This document shows positions 9,124-17,577 of a stretch of DNA of 64,000 bases, piece after piece. A model generated the notes under the pieces. The model was not told the origin of the DNA and made no database searches. It saw only the letters and a list, made by a program, of their open reading frames with translations. The translations under genes were made by a program, and so were the position numbers. Position 1 is the first letter of the stretch. Each line of letters opens with the position of its first letter. The DNA is taken from assembly GCA_964447285.1 (NCBI GenBank), contig CAYURO010000003.1, forward strand, positions 169,554-233,553. Reading direction: 5' to 3'. The stretch is from CAJBNH01 sp964447285. GTDB lineage: Bacteria > Myxococcota_A > UBA9042.

Positions 9124-9983
9124 TAAGCTTGCGGTGCAGGCAGTTGCGTCGTGTCATCGCGAGCGGGCAACCGGCAATGGCCGTGGTCGTGCAGGCGACA
9201 CACCAGCAGCGTTGCGCCCACGACCAGGAACGGCACCGTCAGCGGCACCCAAACGAGCCACTGCGCCACGAACCCGAAGCCCAGCCACACCGCGGGCCGG
9301 CGCTGCAGCAACGCCAACTGGGCCGCCAGAGGCGCACGGTTGTTCTCCAGCGCGAATCCGGACATCGTCGCGCCCAGGGCCAGGGCCCCCCAGCCGCCCC
9401 CCACCGCGATCGTGAACAGGGCGCCCAGGGGCGCGAAGGCCAGCGACAGCACCACTCCGATCCCCCACAGCACCACGCCTCCGGCCACCTCGATCGCCAG
9501 CAGCGCGAGTCCGCGGCCGATGCCCCGCAGCGTCTCGACGGCAAACGCCCCCCACGTCAGCCCCGGCAACGCCGCGCCGTACCAGCGCTGCTCGACCCGC
9601 TCGGCCAGCCATGCGAACACGGGCGACAGGACCGGCAGAGCGACGGTCGCCGCCAGCACCAACGCCGCCAGCCACAGCGCCGCGTACAACAGCACCCGGC
9701 CCACGTGCCACAACGCCAACGCCCACCACGACTCGGGTGCTGCCCCCATCACGGCCGCAACCGCGACGCCGTCCCAGGTCGCGGCGAGCCACAGGAAGCC
9801 GACCCAGACTGCCAAGTACAGCGCCATCGCCAGACCGGCGACCGACAGCAAGTCGCCGTGGCGCAGGGTGAAAGCGAAGCCGGCGCCGGCCGCGCGAAAG
9901 CCCGCCCAAGCCTGATGCAGGGGCGTACCGGCAAGCGGGTCGGGACTGCGGGGCGCGGGCACGGGGCCTCCGGGCGGGGTCAA
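9123..9983 (-). CDS. EI24/CysZ-like integral membrane protein
   Basis: A 286-residue protein with about six hydrophobic segments. The pattern LPVLSPVFAWLAERVEQRWYG followed by Gly-rich membrane helices is typical of the EI24 domain family, which includes the CysZ sulfate permease. The start codon is a TTG at 9983 that overlaps the HAD gene stop as TTGA. The next ATG in frame lies 51 codons further in and would remove the first membrane segment, so the TTG is preferred. It overlaps the ATPase gene by 1 nt. Transport of sulfate is not implied, since no cys genes are near. Confidence 0.75.
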   Translation of the reverse strand: MTPPGGPVPAPRSPDPLAGTPLHQAWAGFRAAGAGFAFTLRHGDLLSVAGLAMALYLAVWVGFLWLAATWDGVAVAAVMGAAPESWWALALWHVGRVLLYAALWLAALVLAATVALPVLSPVFAWLAERVEQRWYGAALPGLTWGAFAVETLRGIGRGLALLAIEVAGGVVLWGIGVVLSLAFAPLGALFTIAVGGGWGALALGATMSGFALENNRAPLAAQLALLQRRPAVWLGFGFVAQWLVWVPLTVPFLVVGATLLVCRLHDHGHCRLPARDDTTQLPAPQA

Positions 9984-10666
9984 GAAGCGGGCGGGAATTC
10001 GCGGTCACAGGTGGGGTCGTCGCAGGCGCGGGTGAGCAGCATGCCCTGGCGGGCCGACCCCAGCAGCGGCAGGTCCCACGAGCTGTCACCCAGTGCGAGA
10101 TCCGGCGGCGGCAGGCCGAGTTGAGTCCAAGCGTCGACCTTTCCCTGACCAATCGGTACCGGCTCCGCAAAGCGGGCAGGGTCCACGCCCAGACAGTCCA
10201 CGGCGATCAGATGGGCACCCTCCAGGCCGAACAGGCGCGCGCCCATCTGGACCACCGGCCGCGGCGACGCCGAAACCAGCCAGACCTGGACGCCGCGGTC
10301 GATCGCGTCGCGAAGTGCCCGCACCAGCCAGCGCCGGGGCCGCACCCGCTCGCGCAGCGCTGCCTCGACGGGACCCTGCGCGTCGTGGACGTCGACTCGC
10401 GCCATCAGCTCGGCAGCGAACCGGCAGCCGCCGAGGTAGTTCGACTCCATCTGCCCCATGTACCACGCGAAATCCGCCTGACCGGGGAGCCACGGCGTGT
10501 GCGGTGGGGTTGCGGCAAGCAGGACCACTTCGTCGCCCACGTCGCCGGCCCACACCGTATTGTCGGCGTCTGTGGCGACTGTGGCACCACGCGGTAGGGC
10601 CGCCAGAGCCTGCACAACTTGCGTGGGCGAGGGGAAGTGGAGGATCGGCAGCGGGGTTCCGTCCAT
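9980..10666 (-). CDS. HAD-superfamily phosphatase
   Basis: A 228-residue hydrolase. HAD motif I DADNT is at about 33-37 (Asp nucleophile), VSASPRPVV carries the motif II Ser, and GDSSWDLPLL near 193 is motif IV. The insertion between motifs I and II is large and helical, which suits a small-molecule phosphatase such as the phosphoserine phosphatase/HAD-IB type. The ATG at 10666 has GAGG upstream; the frame stays open 66 codons further upstream, but that would cover the divergent promoter region of the DUF1385 gene. It is probably the first gene of the leftward run. Confidence 0.78.
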   Translation of the reverse strand: MDGTPLPILHFPSPTQVVQALAALPRGATVATDADNTVWAGDVGDEVVLLAATPPHTPWLPGQADFAWYMGQMESNYLGGCRFAAELMARVDVHDAQGPVEAALRERVRPRRWLVRALRDAIDRGVQVWLVSASPRPVVQMGARLFGLEGAHLIAVDCLGVDPARFAEPVPIGQGKVDAWTQLGLPPPDLALGDSSWDLPLLGSARQGMLLTRACDDPTCDREFPPAS

Positions 10667-10872
10667 GGGTGCCTCGGGGGCGGGTCGGCGGGAAGTCCAG
10701 ACAGGTCGACCATCGTGCCAGAGGACCAACGGGCTGTCAGCGTCGCCGAGGCGGCAACTGTCGGGCAACGGAATGATCGTGTAGGATGCGGCGTTCGCAG
10801 CACGAGCAAGACCGTGCAGCAGGTTGCGTCCGGCGGTGGACGTCCCAAGCGACCCCCCGGGCAAGAGGTGTC
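10667..10872. promoter_or_regulatory. Divergent intergenic region, HAD gene / DUF1385 gene
   Basis: About 206 bp between two divergently transcribed gene runs. It must hold promoters for both directions if the start choices are right. I see no convincing -35/-10 pair or inverted repeat. A purine-rich AGAGGTG lies just before the rightward ATG at 10873. Confidence 0.35.
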
Positions 10873-11973
10873 ATGGCAGAAGGTCCGATGAGCGTTGGAG
10901 GTCAGGCGATCCTCGAGGGCGTCATGATGCGGTCGCCCCACTCCTTGGCGATCGCCGTTCGGCGCGCCAACGGTGAGATCGTGGTCAAGGAAGCTGCGTG
11001 GCACTCGATCTGGGAAAAGGCGCGGTGGCTGCGCAAGCCCTTCCTGCGCGGCGCCGTCGTGCTGTTCGAGTCGCTGCACAACGGGATCAGCGCGCTCACG
11101 TTCAGTGCGAATGAGGCCGCGCGTGACCTTCCAGAGGAGGGGGCCGACGGCAAGGTGGTGGACGCAAAGCCCCAGCAGGACAGCGGCGCCTCCAACCTTG
11201 CGATTGCGGGAACGATTGCGCTGTCGGCGGCGTTCGGCTTCGGCATGTTCGCTGCGCTGCCGCACTTCGTCACCTGGCTTGCAGGCGTCACGTTGGGCAG
11301 CGAATCGCTTGCGTCCGGCAAGGACTTCGGCTTCCAGATCGTCGATGGCATCGTCAAGATCGTGTTTCTGGTCGGGTACATGGCGTTGATTTCGCGGATG
11401 CAGGACATCAAGCGCGTGTTTCAGTACCACGGTGCCGAGCACAAGAGCATCTATTGCTACGAGGCCAGCCTGCCGTTGACCGTCGCCAATGCGCGGACCT
11501 TCTCGCGCCAGCACCCGCGCTGTGGCACCAGCTTCTTGCTGATCACCGTGGTCGTCTCGATCCTGCTGTTTTCCGTCGTGTTTCCGTTTCTTCCCACGAT
11601 TTCGCAGACCGGGTGGCTGAACCAACTGGCCTACGTCTTCATCAAGATCCCGTTGATGTTCCCGGTTGCGGGCATCGCCTACGAGGCCACCCGCCTGTCG
11701 GCCCGCCATCCTCGCAACCTGTTCGTCCGCGGCTTCACTTGGCCGGGCCTGATGCTGCAGAACATCACCACTCAAGAGCCGGACGACACCCAGCTTGAGA
11801 TTGCCCTTGTCGCATTGCAGAAGACACTGTGGCGCGAGGGACAGCTGCTGCAGAACGCTGCTGCCGGCCTGCCTGCGGGCGACGCCGAGCCCTTGGTCTT
11901 TCCGACCTACGACGCGTTCGTGTCCAGCATCGCCACGTTGCCGCCGCCGCCGGTCGACACCTTGGCGGCCTGA
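10873..11973 (+). CDS. DUF1385 family membrane protein
   Basis: A 366-residue protein beginning with the family hallmark GGQAILEGVMMR at about 9-20. Conserved YHGAEHKSIYCYE and HPRCGTSFL blocks (about residues 180-220) carry His/Cys that may bind metal. At least four hydrophobic segments follow. In many bacteria this family is encoded directly before prfA, as here (29 bp gap). Its function is not established, though it is sometimes annotated as metal-dependent enzyme-like. The ATG at 10873 follows AGAGGTG. An open frame upstream of it is not used. Confidence 0.88.
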   Translation: MAEGPMSVGGQAILEGVMMRSPHSLAIAVRRANGEIVVKEAAWHSIWEKARWLRKPFLRGAVVLFESLHNGISALTFSANEAARDLPEEGADGKVVDAKPQQDSGASNLAIAGTIALSAAFGFGMFAALPHFVTWLAGVTLGSESLASGKDFGFQIVDGIVKIVFLVGYMALISRMQDIKRVFQYHGAEHKSIYCYEASLPLTVANARTFSRQHPRCGTSFLLITVVVSILLFSVVFPFLPTISQTGWLNQLAYVFIKIPLMFPVAGIAYEATRLSARHPRNLFVRGFTWPGLMLQNITTQEPDDTQLEIALVALQKTLWREGQLLQNAAAGLPAGDAEPLVFPTYDAFVSSIATLPPPPVDTLAA

Positions 11974-12002
11974 CCCAACGACCGACCCCTTTTGAGGCCC
12001 CG

Positions 12003-13073
12003 ATGTACGAGCGTTTCGAGTCCGTGGTCGCACGGTTCGACGAGCTGAGCGAAGCCCTGGCCACCAGCGAAGTGGCCTGCAACCCCGAGCTGTCCTTGCG
12101 CTTGATGCGCGAGCGCGCGGGGCTGGACGAGACCGTGCAGGCGTATCGCGCCTGGAAGTCCGTCAACGAGCAGATCGTCGAAACCGAAGCGATGTTCGAC
12201 GACAGCGACCCGGAGATTCGGGCGATGGCGCGCGACGAGCTGGCCCGGCTGCGGGCCGAGTCCGAGTCGTCTGAGGGCAAGCTGCGCGACCTGATGGTGC
12301 CCCGCGACCCCCGCGACGGCGCGAACGTGGTGTTGGAAGTGCGCGCCGGTACGGGCGGTGAAGAAGCGGCGCTGTTTGCGGGTGACCTGCTGCGGATGTA
12401 CACGCGATTTGCAGAGAAGCGCGGCTTCAAGGTCGAGTTGATGTCCGAGAGCGAGGCAGCGCAAGGTGGCTTGAAGGAAGCGGTTGTCCTGGTCAACGGG
12501 TATGGCGCGTGGTCGATCTTCAAGCACGAGTCGGGGACTCACCGGGTGCAGCGCGTGCCGGTCACCGAGTCGCAAGGGCGCATCCATACGTCGGCGTGTA
12601 CCGTCGCTGTTCTGCCTGAGGTCGAGGAGGTCGAGGTTGACATTCGGACCGAGGACCTTCGGATCGATACCTATCGTGCGGGCGGCGCGGGTGGGCAGCA
12701 CGTCAACCGGACCGACTCGGCGGTGCGCATCACGCACTTGCCCACCGGCATCGTCGTGCAGTGTCAGGACGAGCGTTCGCAGCACAAGAACAAGGCCAAG
12801 GCCATGACCCAGCTGCGCGCCAAGATGTTCGATGCGCAGCAGCAGGCGGCCGACGCGGCGATGTCCAGCGCGCGCCGGGAACAGGTCGGCAGCGGTGACC
12901 GCAGCGAGCGCATCCGCACCTACAACTTCCCGCAGAACCGTCTGACCGATCACCGAGTCGGCTTGACGCTGCACTCGCTGGATCTGGTGATGGAAGGCGA
13001 GCTGGGGGCGGTGGTCGAGGCCCTGCAGGCTGCCGAGCGGGCGCGCAAGCTTGCCGAGACGCAGGAAGCCTAG
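12003..13073 (+). CDS. prfA: Peptide chain release factor 1
   Basis: A 356-residue class I release factor that recognises UAA and UAG stop codons. The universally conserved GGQ motif, which reaches the peptidyl-transferase centre, is within GGAGGQHVNRTDSAVR near 229-243. The N-terminal coiled region and the ERIRTYNFPQNRLTDHR block near 302 are typical. Length is normal. ATG at 12003, shortly after a GAGG, and about 29 bp after the DUF1385 gene, so the two are likely co-transcribed. Confidence 0.97.
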   Translation: MYERFESVVARFDELSEALATSEVACNPELSLRLMRERAGLDETVQAYRAWKSVNEQIVETEAMFDDSDPEIRAMARDELARLRAESESSEGKLRDLMVPRDPRDGANVVLEVRAGTGGEEAALFAGDLLRMYTRFAEKRGFKVELMSESEAAQGGLKEAVVLVNGYGAWSIFKHESGTHRVQRVPVTESQGRIHTSACTVAVLPEVEEVEVDIRTEDLRIDTYRAGGAGGQHVNRTDSAVRITHLPTGIVVQCQDERSQHKNKAKAMTQLRAKMFDAQQQAADAAMSSARREQVGSGDRSERIRTYNFPQNRLTDHRVGLTLHSLDLVMEGELGAVVEALQAAERARKLAETQEA

Positions 13074-13082
13074 TCTTCACAG

Positions 13083-13715
13083 CTACTTCCGCAACACCGC
13101 CAGCAGGACCACCAGCGCCGCCTCGGCGTCCGCCTGCGCGTCGAAGCACGCGGGTTCGCCCGCCTGCGTCTGGGTGGCGACGGCCTGCGCTGCCCGCAGC
13201 TTGCGCAGGTGCCCGGCCAGCTTTGCGGCCAACTGCTCGGTCTTTTGGGACACATCAAGCCTCTGTTCGATGGACAGCGGCGGCGGTCGGGGCGGCGGAG
13301 TCCACAGCGGCTTCAGGTCCCAGTCCAACTTGAGGCTATAGCCGGTCGCAGCCGTGGCCGCAGCACGCTCAGACAGCAGCCCTGTCGAGCCAAGGTAAGC
13401 CCCGGTCCCCTCCTGCAATTGCTCTCGCAGACCCAGCGACACGCGGTCGGGAAGCAGCGCCGTCCAGCGCCAGCCTGGAGCCGTCACGGTCACGGGGCGT
13501 GTCAGGGTGGCAAGGGCCGACTCGAGCAGGCCGTCCGGCAGGTCCTCGACCTCGCACGGGTGGCTGGGCGGCGGCTCTGCTTCTGGGGGTGTCCGAGGCT
13601 GTCCTCGGGCCTGCTGCACCAAGGCGCCCAGCAGCAGCGCTGCAGCGACCAGCGCGGCGGCGACCCAGGCCCCGGCGTCGACAGAAGGGGAACGGTGACG
13701 GTGGGCTGGCGGCAT
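13083..13715 (-). CDS. Unknown single-pass membrane/exported protein
   Basis: A 210-residue protein. The ATG at 13715 has a strong GGAGGA 6 nt upstream, and the longer open frame to 13793 is not needed. A hydrophobic segment (WVAAALVAAALLLGALVQ, about 16-35) is followed by a Pro-rich linker and a soluble domain of about 150 residues. Two Cys (near residues 54 and 190) could form a disulfide outside the cytoplasm. No family recognised. It stands alone between prfA (9 bp convergent gap) and the long region before the rel gene. Confidence 0.65.
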   Translation of the reverse strand: MPPAHRHRSPSVDAGAWVAAALVAAALLLGALVQQARGQPRTPPEAEPPPSHPCEVEDLPDGLLESALATLTRPVTVTAPGWRWTALLPDRVSLGLREQLQEGTGAYLGSTGLLSERAAATAATGYSLKLDWDLKPLWTPPPRPPPLSIEQRLDVSQKTEQLAAKLAGHLRKLRAAQAVATQTQAGEPACFDAQADAEAALVVLLAVLRK

Positions 13716-14125
13716 GGCGGTCCTCCGGGCGCGGCATGGCGCCGGGAAGAAGGCAAAGCAAGAGGCGTGCCAGTCGCCAGGTGTCGCAACCACGCCTAAT
13801 GAAGGGTAGTTTTCGATCCGCCAGACGGTCTGCTGGTCTCACCCGCAGTCTCGAGACCGCTCTCGAGACCGGCACCGAGATGGCGGCGGGCCACGAGACA
13901 CCGACCCGTGCACCAGCCGACGGCGGGCAACCGGCACGGAATGGTGCGGGCGGAGTGGATATCGTTCGCAATGTTGACCAGCAAAGTCAGCTAGTTGTGC
14001 GAATCACGGTTGGACGAACGGCGAAAATGGTGACAGCGGTGCCGAACGTATGCAAGCTGGGGGATGGCTGACGCCTGCGTTCCGGCGTCGCGTTGATGCG
14101 CCCCCCGGCATCTGGACACCTCCGC
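13716..14125. other. 410 bp intergenic region upstream of the rel gene
   Basis: No convincing gene. It holds two copies of the palindrome TCTCGAGA at 13849-13856 and 13861-13868, 12 bp apart (about one helical turn), each extended to GAGACC on one side. The leftward gene start at 13715 and the rel start at 14096 or 14126 both point away from it. A TTGACC at 13975-13980 could be a -35 for rel, but no good -10 follows. Confidence 0.4.
13849..13868. promoter_or_regulatory. Tandem TCTCGAGA palindromes, possible operator
   Basis: Two identical 8-bp palindromes with centre-to-centre spacing of 12 bp lie in the divergent region before the rel gene. A dimeric regulator could bind them on one face of the helix, or they could form a small hairpin with the GGTCTC at 13835. 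The function is inferred from symmetry and position only. Confidence 0.3.
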
Positions 14126-16483
14126 ATGGAGCCGAATCTGACCGACAAACCCTTGAATCCCGTTCTCTCGGCCTCGCAGTCGAAGGGTTCCGTGCAGCTG
14201 CGCGTCGTCGCTGCCGACACCCCGCCGGCCGTGGCGGAGGTTGCCGTCCGGCCCGCGCCCCTAGCCGCATCGCCTGCCAAGGGTCCCGACCAGCCGTACA
14301 CCGGCGACCCCGCCGAGGCTCCTGTCGTCATCGAAGGCGTACCCACTGCCGAAGAACTGGTCGCCACCGTGCGCAGCTACCTGCCAGAGGGTGACCACGA
14401 CATCGTCCGCCGTGCCTACGCATTCGCCGCGCGCTGCCACATGGGGCAGACCCGCAAGAGTGGCGAGCCCTATTTCGCGCATCCGGTAGCGGTCGCTTTT
14501 CTGTTGACACGCCTGCGGTTGGACAGCGCCAGTATTTGCGCCGGGCTGTTGCATGACGTGGTCGAAGACACCACGATCTCCGTCACCGAGATCGAGAAAC
14601 GGTTCTCCGGAGAGATCGCCCTCATCGTCGATGGCGTGACCAAGCTGGACCGCATCACGTTCTCGAGTCGCGAGCACAAGCAGGCCGAGAACTTCCGCAA
14701 GATGCTCGTCGCCATGTCGAAGGACATCCGTGTGCTGCTGATCAAGCTCGCGGATCGTCTGCACAACATGACGACGCTGCAGCACATGAAGCCCGAGGCG
14801 CAAAAGCGCATCGCGCAGGAGACCATCGAGATCTACGCGCCGCTGGCCAACCGTCTGGGTATCGGCTGGATGAAGGCGCAGTTGGAAGACCTGTGTTTTC
14901 GCCACCTGTACGCCGACGAGTACCACAAGCTGGCGCGCATGGTCGGTCAACGCCAGGCCACGCGACAGGCGTATGTGTCTGAGGTGGTCGAGACGCTCAA
15001 AAAGATCCTCACCGACGAGGGCATGAACGACGCGTTGGTCTACGGTCGCCCCAAGCACCTGTTCGGCATCTACCGCAAGATGACCGTGCAAAACCTGCCG
15101 TATGACCAGATCTACGACGCGCAGGGCTTTCGGGTGCTGGTGAACGACCTGCGCGAGTGCTACGCGGCGCTGGGGGCGGTCCACACCCACTTCAAGCCGA
15201 TTCCGGGGCGCTTCAAGGACTACATCGCGCTGGCCAAGGCCAATCGCTACCAGTCGTTGCACACCTCCGTCATCGGTCCCCGCGCTGAGCGCATCGAGGT
15301 GCAGATCCGCACGCAGGACATGCATCGGGTGGCAGAGGAAGGCGTGGCGGCGCACTGGCGGTACAAAGAGCGCGGCGAGTCGATCAGCGTGCGCGACGAA
15401 GAGCGGTTCAGCTGGCTCAAGCAGCTGCTGGAGTGGCACGCGGGCGTCAAGGACTCCGACGAGTTCCTGGACAGCATGAAGATCGACCTCTTCAGCGACG
15501 AGGTCTACACGTTCACGCCTGCGGGCGACGTCAAGGTGCTGCCGCGGGGGGCGACTCCCATCGACTTCGCCTTCACGATCCACTCGAAGATCGGCGAGCG
15601 GGCGGTCGGCGCGAAGGTCGACGGCGTGATGGTGCCGCTGAAGCACCACCTGCGAAACGGCAACATCGTCGAGATCATGACCCGTGCCGATGCGCGGCCC
15701 AGCCCGGACTGGCTGGAGTTCGTCGTCACGGCGCGCGCAAAGACCAAGATCCGCACGTACATCCACGCAGAGCAGCGGGCCAAAGCGCTAGAGATCGGCA
15801 TGGATCTGCTCGAGAAGGCCTTCCGCCGCGTGAAGTGGTCGATGGTTCGGATGCAGCAGCACGAACGCTTTCCCAAGCTGTTGGCGCACTTCAAGGTCTC
15901 GACCTTGGATGACCTCGCGGTGCTGGTCGGTTACGGCAAGTTGTCCCCAACCGATGCGGTGCAGGAGCTGCTGCCCGAGTCGCGGCCGGCTGAGGAACCC
16001 AAGCCTGAGGAGATCCGGCGGCCGCGCAAGCCCGGCAAGAAGGGCGCAGCCATCACGGTCGACGGCATCGACGACGTGGTCGTCCGCATGGGCAAGTGCT
16101 GCTCTCCGGTGCCGGGCGATACCATCGTGGGCGTCGTGACACGCGGTCGCGGCATTACGGTTCACGCACGGGGTTGCCACTTCGTGCTCGACGCCGACCC
16201 GATGCGGCGTTTGGACTGCGACTGGAACACGGAAGGCGGTTCTGGCGCCGTCGTGACCGTGCGCGTCTTCACCGAAAACGAGACGGGGCTGCTGGCCGCC
16301 ATGTCACAGCGCTTCACGGAAGCCGGCGTCAGCATCCAGCAGGCCAACTGCCGCGTGATCGATGGTCGCCGTGCGATCAACGACTTCGAGGTCCTGGTGA
16401 CCGATGTCGTGCAGCTCAATGAGGTGATCGCCAACCTGTCGCGCCTGCGCGGGGTCACCCGGGTCGAGCGCGTCAAGGGTTGA
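14126..16483 (+). CDS. rel: Bifunctional (p)ppGpp synthetase/hydrolase, Rel/SpoT type
   Basis: About 785 residues. It makes and breaks the stringent-response alarmone. After a variable N-terminus of about 80 residues comes the HD hydrolase domain with HDVVEDT intact near 141. The synthetase domain with GRFKDYIALAKANRYQSLHT and EVQIRT follows (about 350-395), then a TGS domain starting EVYTFTPAGDVK near 460, and a C-terminal ACT domain. Both catalytic domains therefore look active. The start is uncertain: ATG at 14126 or 14096, neither with a clear ribosome-binding site. It converges with the PPIase-like gene, and a 16 bp tandem duplication spans its stop codon. Confidence 0.95.
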   Translation: MEPNLTDKPLNPVLSASQSKGSVQLRVVAADTPPAVAEVAVRPAPLAASPAKGPDQPYTGDPAEAPVVIEGVPTAEELVATVRSYLPEGDHDIVRRAYAFAARCHMGQTRKSGEPYFAHPVAVAFLLTRLRLDSASICAGLLHDVVEDTTISVTEIEKRFSGEIALIVDGVTKLDRITFSSREHKQAENFRKMLVAMSKDIRVLLIKLADRLHNMTTLQHMKPEAQKRIAQETIEIYAPLANRLGIGWMKAQLEDLCFRHLYADEYHKLARMVGQRQATRQAYVSEVVETLKKILTDEGMNDALVYGRPKHLFGIYRKMTVQNLPYDQIYDAQGFRVLVNDLRECYAALGAVHTHFKPIPGRFKDYIALAKANRYQSLHTSVIGPRAERIEVQIRTQDMHRVAEEGVAAHWRYKERGESISVRDEERFSWLKQLLEWHAGVKDSDEFLDSMKIDLFSDEVYTFTPAGDVKVLPRGATPIDFAFTIHSKIGERAVGAKVDGVMVPLKHHLRNGNIVEIMTRADARPSPDWLEFVVTARAKTKIRTYIHAEQRAKALEIGMDLLEKAFRRVKWSMVRMQQHERFPKLLAHFKVSTLDDLAVLVGYGKLSPTDAVQELLPESRPAEEPKPEEIRRPRKPGKKGAAITVDGIDDVVVRMGKCCSPVPGDTIVGVVTRGRGITVHARGCHFVLDADPMRRLDCDWNTEGGSGAVVTVRVFTENETGLLAAMSQRFTEAGVSIQQANCRVIDGRRAINDFEVLVTDVVQLNEVIANLSRLRGVTRVERVKG

Positions 16484-16497
16484 GCGCGTCAAGGGTT
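16466..16497. repeat. Perfect 16 bp tandem duplication at convergent gene ends
   Basis: The unit GAGCGCGTCAAGGGTT occurs twice back to back (16466-16481, 16482-16497). The first copy encodes the last residues of Rel and its stop begins at the junction. The second copy, read on the other strand, supplies the last codons and stop of the PPIase-like gene. Confidence 0.9.
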
Positions 16498-17577
16498 GAG
16501 CGGCTCGCGTCTGGGCAGTTTCCGCAGCACCCCGTCACCAAAACGCTTGCGGATCAGGTCGTCCCGCCACTTCACCACCGCGCCTTTCAGCAACCGGCCG
16601 CGGTAGGCCTGACGCTCTTCCAACGCCGACAGCTCGCACAGGCGCAGGTGCACGGCCTTGCGCACGGCCGGGTCCTCCAAGCCGCCCTCCGCGGGAGGTT
16701 CTCTGGCGACGACCAGGGCCACCGACAGGCCCCAGACGGTCTCGACAGGACCCAGTACGGAGCCCAATGGGGCGTCGCGGGCCTCTCGCTCCAGCTGAGG
16801 ATCGGTGCGACGGAAGCCCCTGCGTGGAAAGGCCGGATCCGCGGCAAACGCGGTGTACCGGCGCAGCTGCAGACGCGGCTCGCGGGCCGATGCGTCGGCG
16901 GCCAGGCCCTCGAAAGCCGGCACGTGCCGGTCGCGCACCGGACTCTGGTCCAGCGCCACTTGGGTCACGTCCAAAGGCAGCGGGGGCAGGGCAGCGAGCT
17001 CCTTGGCTGCCGCGGCCCGCAGGACGTCCAGCATGGCCCGCAAGTCCCTTCGGCAGGCCAGCAGCGTGGTCTCTGGGCAGGCGTCCACGTCCTCGCAGCA
17101 CTGCACTTGGGCGTCCCACAGCGTGAAGCTGGGAGGGTGCTTGTAGCGCCCCATCTCGCTCAGGTAGGCCCACTTCAGGTCGGGCTCACTTGCCGGGCAC
17201 GCGTTGCGACCGGTCCACACCTGAGCAAGGAAGCGGTCGGTCGCCTGAGACAACCTCTCGCCGGGCAGGGGCTTTTGTCCGATGACCGCCATCTCGCGCA
17301 CCACCAGCACGTCCGAGGCGGCCAGCTGAAGCGCTTGGGCGGCGGCGTCGGCCTTGCTGTCGGCGTAGACGGTCGTGTCCAGCCGGTCCTGCACCTGCGA
17401 CAGGTGAAGCTCGGACAGGTCGACCTGTGCGACGACAGGGTCGGTTTCCGCTTTCGCGATGGGCGGTTTTCCGGGAGGCGGCAGCGAGCTACGGCTGCAG
17501 GCGGCGGCGAGCGACAGCGTCAGGGACACGAACGCAAGCAGCGCCCGCGTCCCCAGCGACGACCAGGCTCGGCTCAA
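16489..17577 (-). CDS. Parvulin-type PPIase-like lipoprotein
   Basis: A 362-residue protein. A TTG at 17577 overlaps the argF stop as TTGA and starts a signal peptide with a lipobox-like LAAAC near residue 26. The N-terminal VVAQVDLSELHLSQVQDRL resembles the start of SurA/PrsA-type chaperones. Near the C-terminus, LGSVLGPVETVWGLSVALV matches the end of a PpiC rotamase domain. The catalytic core is divergent, so isomerase activity is uncertain. The likely role is folding of exported or outer-membrane proteins. A Cys-rich stretch (QCCEDVDACPET) is unusual for the family. Longer starts overlapping argF are possible but would lose the signal-peptide pattern. Confidence 0.6.
   Translation of the reverse strand: MSRAWSSLGTRALLAFVSLTLSLAAACSRSSLPPPGKPPIAKAETDPVVAQVDLSELHLSQVQDRLDTTVYADSKADAAAQALQLAASDVLVVREMAVIGQKPLPGERLSQATDRFLAQVWTGRNACPASEPDLKWAYLSEMGRYKHPPSFTLWDAQVQCCEDVDACPETTLLACRRDLRAMLDVLRAAAAKELAALPPLPLDVTQVALDQSPVRDRHVPAFEGLAADASAREPRLQLRRYTAFAADPAFPRRGFRRTDPQLEREARDAPLGSVLGPVETVWGLSVALVVAREPPAEGGLEDPAVRKAVHLRLCELSALEERQAYRGRLLKGAVVKWRDDLIRKRFGDGVLRKLPRREPLNP

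Noticed and set aside
13973..14010. rel promoter around TTGACC
   Set aside because: No acceptable -10 at 16-18 bp; left as a remark only.
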